Source of the DNA: Acidobacteriota bacterium
GTDB lineage: Bacteria; Acidobacteriota; Terriglobia; Bryobacterales; Bryobacteraceae
Length of the DNA: 38,626 bases
Reading direction: 5' to 3'
NCBI GenBank assembly: GCA_016215215.1
Contig: JACRKW010000238.1
Span: forward strand, 1-38,626
The first letter of the stretch is position 1. The number at the start of each line of letters is the position of its first letter. Made by a program: the position numbers and the translations under genes. Below are positions 34,569 to 38,626 of the stretch, piece by piece. Below the pieces are notes generated by a model, which saw only the letters and a program-made list of their open reading frames with translations, was not told where the DNA came from and made no database searches.

Positions 34569-35717
34569 TCAGGCGTCCCTATCCTTCAGCCGGTGGAAAC
34601 GGCCGTCCGCCTCCAACCGGTACCTCCTCCCCCGCCACACGATGGTGCGGCCGAAGAAGCCTGCCACCCAAAATGCGAAGCTGAGCAGGTCCTGAATCGG
34701 AACCAGGTACCAGCGGCGGCGGCACAGCGGATCGTTCAGCACCCCCGACGATACCGCCGCTGCGGCCCACGCTCTGGGGATCAAAGTCATCGCCGCCGCC
34801 GGCCACCAGGCCGGCATCACCACCGCCAGCGCCAGCGCCACCGGCAACGGGTTGGTGAACACCTGCCCGGCGTACCCCGCCGGCCTCGATCGCCTCGTCG
34901 AACGGCTCCACCGCAGCCGGTGCGCGAAGTTCGCCCTCATCGGCTGCGATCCAATGCGGTGCTCCACGATGCAGGAGGACAGGATCACGCCGTGCCCCCG
35001 CTCCGCGGCGAATTGCCCCATCACGAAGTCCTCGGCCAGGTACTCGCTCAACCGCTCCCACCCTCCGATCTCCTCGATCACCCGCCGGCGCGCCGCGATG
35101 GTGGGCCCTACCGCGAACTTCACGCCGCCCTCCACCAGGCGCGCGGCCAGCGCCCCTCCCCAGAACTCCGTATTCATGCCGATCGCTTCCAGCGTCGACC
35201 AGAAACTGGATCCCGGCGCCGCCCGGTACGGGCACGTCGCCACGCCGAGCGAGGCGTCCTGGAACTCCGCGGCGATCACCCCCAGCGTCCCCCGCGCCGC
35301 CCGGATGTCGCTGTCGCTCATCACCAGCAGGTCGTGCGCAGCCTCCTGCATCATCACCTGCAGGCTCCAGACCTTCGCGTTGGCGTACGGCGGCTCACCC
35401 ACCGCGAACGTCCGAACCGCCACGCCCGGGTATTCCAGCCGCAGCCTCTCCACCAGCGCCAGAGCCGGGTCGAAGGCTTCACGCGCCGCAAACAGCAACT
35501 CGAATTTCGGGTAGTCCTGCTCGAAGAAACTCCGCAGGTTCTCTTCCAGACCCTCGTCCAGGCCGTGCAGAGGCTTGAGAACCGATACTGGCTCCGCTTC
35601 CCTGAGCGGCTCCGGCTTCACCCGCAGGTACCGCCTGGCGGCGATCACCGTGAGAACGCAGTACACCCACGAGCCCGCCAGGATGCACGCCAGCGGGATC
35701 GTCGCTATCCACAGCAT
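34569..35717 (-). CDS. hpnI: HpnI-like / ceramide glucosyltransferase-type GT
   Basis: 382 residues of GT2/GT21 type. N-terminal helix LWIATIPLACILAGSWVYC, then VSVLKPLHGLDEGLEENL (44-61), the DxD-type SDSDI (134-138), EDFVMG (229-234) and HRLRW (266-270) as the (Q/R)XXRW motif. The C-terminus has several membrane helices (for example NPLPVALALAVVMPAWWP). The order and length match HpnI, which adds N-acetylglucosamine to bacteriohopanetetrol; a ceramide glucosyltransferase-like activity is the alternative, as no other hpn gene is in the window. It follows thrS after 12 nt and may be co-transcribed. Confidence 0.88.
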   Translation of the reverse strand: MLWIATIPLACILAGSWVYCVLTVIAARRYLRVKPEPLREAEPVSVLKPLHGLDEGLEENLRSFFEQDYPKFELLFAAREAFDPALALVERLRLEYPGVAVRTFAVGEPPYANAKVWSLQVMMQEAAHDLLVMSDSDIRAARGTLGVIAAEFQDASLGVATCPYRAAPGSSFWSTLEAIGMNTEFWGGALAARLVEGGVKFAVGPTIAARRRVIEEIGGWERLSEYLAEDFVMGQFAAERGHGVILSSCIVEHRIGSQPMRANFAHRLRWSRSTRRSRPAGYAGQVFTNPLPVALALAVVMPAWWPAAAMTLIPRAWAAAAVSSGVLNDPLCRRRWYLVPIQDLLSFAFWVAGFFGRTIVWRGRRYRLEADGRFHRLKDRDA

Positions 35718-35729
35718 CTTGCGGCCAGC

Positions 35730-37667
35730 TTATTCGTCCGACGACCGCGCCAGCGCCGCCGCGGCGATTTCTGCCACTACCTCGTCCACCGGGCGAGCGC
35801 CCAGGTCTCCGCCCTTGCGCGTCCGCACCGCCACCTTCCCATCAGCGGCTTCGCGATCGCCCACCACCAGCATGAACGGGATCTTCTGAAGCTGCGCCTC
35901 GCGGATCTTGTAGTTCACCTTCTCACTGCGCGCGTCGATATCCGCCCGCAGCCCGGCGGCGGCCAGCTTCGCCTGCACCTGCCGTGCGTAGTCCGTGTGG
36001 CGGTCGGCAATCGGCAGTACCATCGCCTGCACCGGCGCCAGCCACAACGGGAACGCCCCGGCGTAGTGCTCCAGCAGGATGCCGAAGAAGCGCTCCACCG
36101 AGCCGTACAGCGCCCGGTGTACCATCAACGGCTGGTGCTTGCCGCCGTCCTCGCCCACGTATTCCAGGTTGAAACGCCGCGGCAGCGTGAAGTCGAACTG
36201 CACCGTTGAAAGCTGCCACGGCCGGTCCAGCGCATCCAACAGCTTCACGTCGATCTTCGGGCCGTAGAACGCCGCCTCGTCGGCCATCACCGTGGCCTCC
36301 AGACCCACCCGTTCCACCGCCCGGTGCAGCGCGTTCTGCGCCAGATCCCACTGGTCAGGCGTGCCGTCGTACTTGCCGCTCGCCCCGCCGTCCCACACCG
36401 AGATCTCCGCCTTGTAGCGGTGAAAACCGTAGGTCTTCAACACGTCCACGGCGAACTCCAGGCAGTTCACGATCTCGTCTTCGATCTGGTCCGGCCGGCA
36501 GAAAATGTGCGCGTCGTCCTGCGTAAACCCGCGCACGCGGAACAGGCCGTGCAGCGTCCCTGACCGCTCGTAGCGGTACACCGTGCCCAGCTCGCCCAAC
36601 CGCACCGGCAGGTCCCGGTAGCTCCGTTGCCGGTCGGCATAGATCAGGATGTGGCCCGGACAGTTCATCGGCTTCAGCCGGTAGCGCGCGTCGTCCAGCT
36701 CCATGGCCGCGTACATGTTGTCGGCGTAATGGCTCAGGTGCCCGGAGCGGTCCCACAACTGCTCCCGCATCACGTGCGGGGTGTTCACCAGGTCGTAACC
36801 GCGCTTCAGGTACTGCTCGCGCATCCAGTCTTCAAGCAGCTTGCGGACCAGCGCCCCTTTTGGGTGGAAGAAGATCAGTCCCGGCCCGGCCAGTTCCTGA
36901 ATCGAAATCAGGTCCAGCGCCTTGCCCACCACGCGGTGGTCGCGCTTCTTGGCCTCCTCCAGCTTGTGCAGGTAGTCGTCCTGGTCTTTCTGCGAGAACC
37001 ACGCCGTGCCGTAGATGCGCTGCAACTGCTGCCGCTTCTCGTCGCCGCGCCAGTAGGCCCCGGCGATCGACAACAGCTTGAACGCCTTGATCCGCTTGGT
37101 GGAGGGTACGTGCGGGCCGCGGCAGAAATCGGCGAACTGCGGCCCCAGCGTGTACTCGGTGAACACCGCGTCGGCGCGCTCCTCGATCAGCTCGCACTTC
37201 ATCGCCTCGTGCGCGTACATCCGCAGGCCTTCATCCTTGTTCACCAGCCGCCGCTCGTACGCCAAGTCCCGGTCTCGGATCTCCCTCATCCGGGCTTCAA
37301 TCTTCTCCAGATCTTCCGGCGTGAAAGGAACCGGGCGGTCAAAGTCGTAGTAGAAGCCGTCCTTGATCGGCGGGCCGATCGCCAGCTTGGTCTCTGGGTA
37401 CAGCTCCAACACCGCCGCCGCCAGCAGGTGCGCCGTCGAGTGCCGGTACACCTCCAGCGCCTCGGGGTTCTTCGACGTCAGGATCTCCAGCGTCGCGTCG
37501 CCTTCCAACGGCCGCGTCAGGTCCCACAGCGCTCCGTTGACGCGCGCTACTACCGCGTCGTCGGCCAGCCTCTGGCCGATGGAACGCGCCACTTCCAGGG
37601 GCGTCGTGCCTGCGGGCACGGTCTTCTGGCTGCCGTCGGGGAGTGTAAGTGTGTACGGACTGCTCAT
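35730..37667 (-). CDS. thrS: Threonine-tRNA ligase
   Basis: 645 residues, the normal bacterial ThrRS size. A TGS domain (about 1-62) is followed by the editing domain with HSTAH (76-80) and FCRGPH (181-186). The class II core includes KPMNCPGHI (332-340) with the zinc-binding Cys336, RVRGFTQDDAHIF (377-389) and GSVERFFGILLEH, and the anticodon-binding domain ends the protein (WLAPVQAMVLPIADRH onward). The enzyme charges tRNA-Thr and removes mischarged Ser. hpnI follows 12 nt downstream; no T-box or other leader element is visible in the 111 bp upstream. Confidence 0.98.
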   Translation of the reverse strand: MSSPYTLTLPDGSQKTVPAGTTPLEVARSIGQRLADDAVVARVNGALWDLTRPLEGDATLEILTSKNPEALEVYRHSTAHLLAAAVLELYPETKLAIGPPIKDGFYYDFDRPVPFTPEDLEKIEARMREIRDRDLAYERRLVNKDEGLRMYAHEAMKCELIEERADAVFTEYTLGPQFADFCRGPHVPSTKRIKAFKLLSIAGAYWRGDEKRQQLQRIYGTAWFSQKDQDDYLHKLEEAKKRDHRVVGKALDLISIQELAGPGLIFFHPKGALVRKLLEDWMREQYLKRGYDLVNTPHVMREQLWDRSGHLSHYADNMYAAMELDDARYRLKPMNCPGHILIYADRQRSYRDLPVRLGELGTVYRYERSGTLHGLFRVRGFTQDDAHIFCRPDQIEDEIVNCLEFAVDVLKTYGFHRYKAEISVWDGGASGKYDGTPDQWDLAQNALHRAVERVGLEATVMADEAAFYGPKIDVKLLDALDRPWQLSTVQFDFTLPRRFNLEYVGEDGGKHQPLMVHRALYGSVERFFGILLEHYAGAFPLWLAPVQAMVLPIADRHTDYARQVQAKLAAAGLRADIDARSEKVNYKIREAQLQKIPFMLVVGDREAADGKVAVRTRKGGDLGARPVDEVVAEIAAAALARSSDE

Positions 37668-37750
37668 CGGTTCACTTTCGAGAGGGGATAATCCTCCAGC
37701 CTATCACGCCAGCCCTTGCCGCCCCCCGGCTCAGGGCTTGCCACGGCTGC

Positions 37751-37756
37751 TATTCT
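37751..37756 (+). promoter_or_regulatory. Candidate -10 box TATTCT before the ECF sigma gene
   Basis: TATTCT lies 22 nt before ATG 37779, and GGAG (37765-37768) lies 10 nt before it. No good -35 match is seen, so the promoter may depend on an alternative sigma factor, which could be the encoded one (inference). Confidence 0.3.
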
Positions 37757-37778
37757 TGTGGTTCGGAGTCCAATCTCA

Positions 37779-38423
37779 ATGGAACACGAACCGATCGTGG
37801 CCGCCGGCGCATTCGAGACCACCTCCGCCGAATCGGCCCTCGTCGAACGTGCCCGCCGCGGGGACGTCGCCGCCTTCAGCTCCCTCATCACCACCTACGA
37901 GCGCCGCGTCTATCGCATGGCCCGGCAGATCACCCAGAACGACGAGGACGCAGAAGACGTCATCCAGGAGACCTTCCTCAAGGCCTTCGAGCACATCGAT
38001 TCCTTCCAGGGGCAATCCAAATTCTATACCTGGTTGACAAGAATCGCCGTCAACGAAAGCCTCATGAAGCTCAGAAAACGCAAATCTGATCGCACCGTTT
38101 CGCTCGATGACAACATCGAAACGGATGAGGAGCCGATTGTGCGTGAGATCGCCGTCTGGGATGACACCCCTGAACTGAAGTACAGCCAGGAGGAAATCCG
38201 CCAGATCCTGGCCAAGGCCGTTGAGGGCCTCAAACCCATCTTTCGCACTGTCTTCATCCTGCGGGACGTCGAGGAACTGAGCACAGAAGAGACCGCCGAA
38301 GCCCTGGGTCTCTCCATCGCCGCCGTCAAGAGCCGGCTGCTCAGGGCGCGCCTCCAGTTGCGCGAAAAGCTCACCCGCATCTTCAAGCGGAAAGGGGATC
38401 AGATCCTTGGATACGCGAAATGA
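37779..38423 (+). CDS. ECF (RpoE-like) sigma factor
   Basis: 214 residues from ATG 37779, chosen for its Shine-Dalgarno; an earlier start adds 21 residues with no family similarity. Region 2 (about 25-100) has LVERARRGDVAAFSSLITTY, RMARQITQNDEDAEDVIQET and the KFYTWLTRIAVNE stretch that contacts the -10 element. Region 4 (about 140-200) has FILRDVEELSTEETAEALGL and SIAAVKSRLLRAR, the -35-binding helix-turn-helix. The linker is acidic. A zf-HC2 anti-sigma gene starts 1 nt after its stop, so the pair is translationally coupled and the anti-sigma probably keeps the factor inactive until a signal. Confidence 0.95.
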   Translation: MEHEPIVAAGAFETTSAESALVERARRGDVAAFSSLITTYERRVYRMARQITQNDEDAEDVIQETFLKAFEHIDSFQGQSKFYTWLTRIAVNESLMKLRKRKSDRTVSLDDNIETDEEPIVREIAVWDDTPELKYSQEEIRQILAKAVEGLKPIFRTVFILRDVEELSTEETAEALGLSIAAVKSRLLRARLQLREKLTRIFKRKGDQILGYAK

Positions 38424-38424
38424 A

Positions 38425-38626
38425 ATGTTGACCTGCAAGGACTTCATGCGGGAGCTGAACGATTACCTCGACGAGACCACTGACCCCGCTCTCCGCGCCG
38501 AGCTGGAACGCCACATCAACGAATGCCCCAACTGCTGGGTCATCTGCGACACCACCAGGAAGACCATCCAGGTCTACAAGGGCATGGATCCCGACCCCCT
38601 CCCCGAAAACGTCCACGAGAAGATCA
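38425..38626 (+). CDS. zf-HC2 anti-sigma factor (3'-truncated by window end)
   Basis: 67 residues are visible from ATG 38425, one nt after the sigma stop. Opening MLTCKDFMRELNDYLDE and the motif HINECPNC (His30, Cys34, Cys37) with Cys4 form the HxxxCxxC zinc site of ZAS-type anti-sigma factors, which hold the cognate ECF sigma. A TTG at 38407 in frame is a possible alternative start. No membrane helix appears in the visible part, so whether it is soluble or membrane-bound cannot be told. Confidence 0.9.
   Translation, partial: MLTCKDFMRELNDYLDETTDPALRAELERHINECPNCWVICDTTRKTIQVYKGMDPDPLPENVHEKI

Noticed and set aside
34593-36209. Long plus-strand open frame opposite hpnI and thrS
   Set aside because: It is a high-GC antisense frame with Arg/His/Pro-rich sequence, while the minus strand codes for clear, complete proteins.
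37668-37778. T-box or riboswitch before thrS
   Set aside because: The 111-bp gap holds only short GC-rich stretches and no specifier or antiterminator structure could be drawn.

Overview
The window is GC-rich, densely coded and looks like chromosomal DNA of an acidobacterium, probably of the Bryobacterales/Solibacter group. I infer this from gene style, not from a marker: acidobacterial-type small secreted proteins, a DUF1080-type hydrolase, a RR-type Gfo/Idh/MocA protein, an HpnI-like hopanoid glycosyltransferase, J-domain proteins fused to PilZ-like domains, and an ECF sigma/zf-HC2 pair. I see no rRNA, tRNA, CRISPR, prophage or insertion sequence. No gene-free gap is longer than about 300 bases; the largest is the leader upstream of the malic enzyme gene.

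Layout. 1-3776: a 5'-truncated uvrA, then an AT-rich 13-bp inverted repeat and an AAA_14/DUF4143 ATPase. 3814-6072: three exported proteins (TPR protein and two helical proteins) in one run. 6075-11976, minus strand: a tightly packed run of a HAMP-PP2C phosphatase with a damaged N-terminus, a K+ channel with RCK domain, NnrE/NnrD, TsaE and an AI-2E family permease, mostly with 4-nt overlaps. 12135-14453: malic enzyme/phosphotransacetylase fusion, overlapping tail to tail with a small minus-strand gene that is coupled to a DUF1080 hydrolase. 15643-19629: secreted Asp-box protein, solo hydantoinase B, two half-size DMT transporters, and a lipoprotein. 19643-23263, minus: xerD-like recombinase, poly(A) polymerase/CCA-type nucleotidyltransferase, Gfo/Idh/MocA oxidoreductase. 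23350-25575: small conserved proteins and a patatin-like lipase. 25586-35717 is rich in envelope functions: HlyD-like adaptor, Wzm-like ABC permease, two tandem PilZ-like/J-domain/winged-helix proteins, PpiC isomerase, MsbA-like ABC exporter, a LuxR-type two-component pair and HpnI. 35730-38626: thrS, then a divergent ECF sigma factor coupled to its zf-HC2 anti-sigma gene, cut by the window end.

The most unusual content is the tandem pair of proteins at 27611-29483, each joining a PilZ-like domain, a J-domain with intact HPD and a C-terminal winged-helix-like domain. Other points worth following are the perfect palindrome in front of the DUF4143 ATPase, the frameshifted or deleted N-terminus of the phosphatase, and a repeated TANNNT box 7-13 nt before several start codons, which suggests leaderless transcripts.
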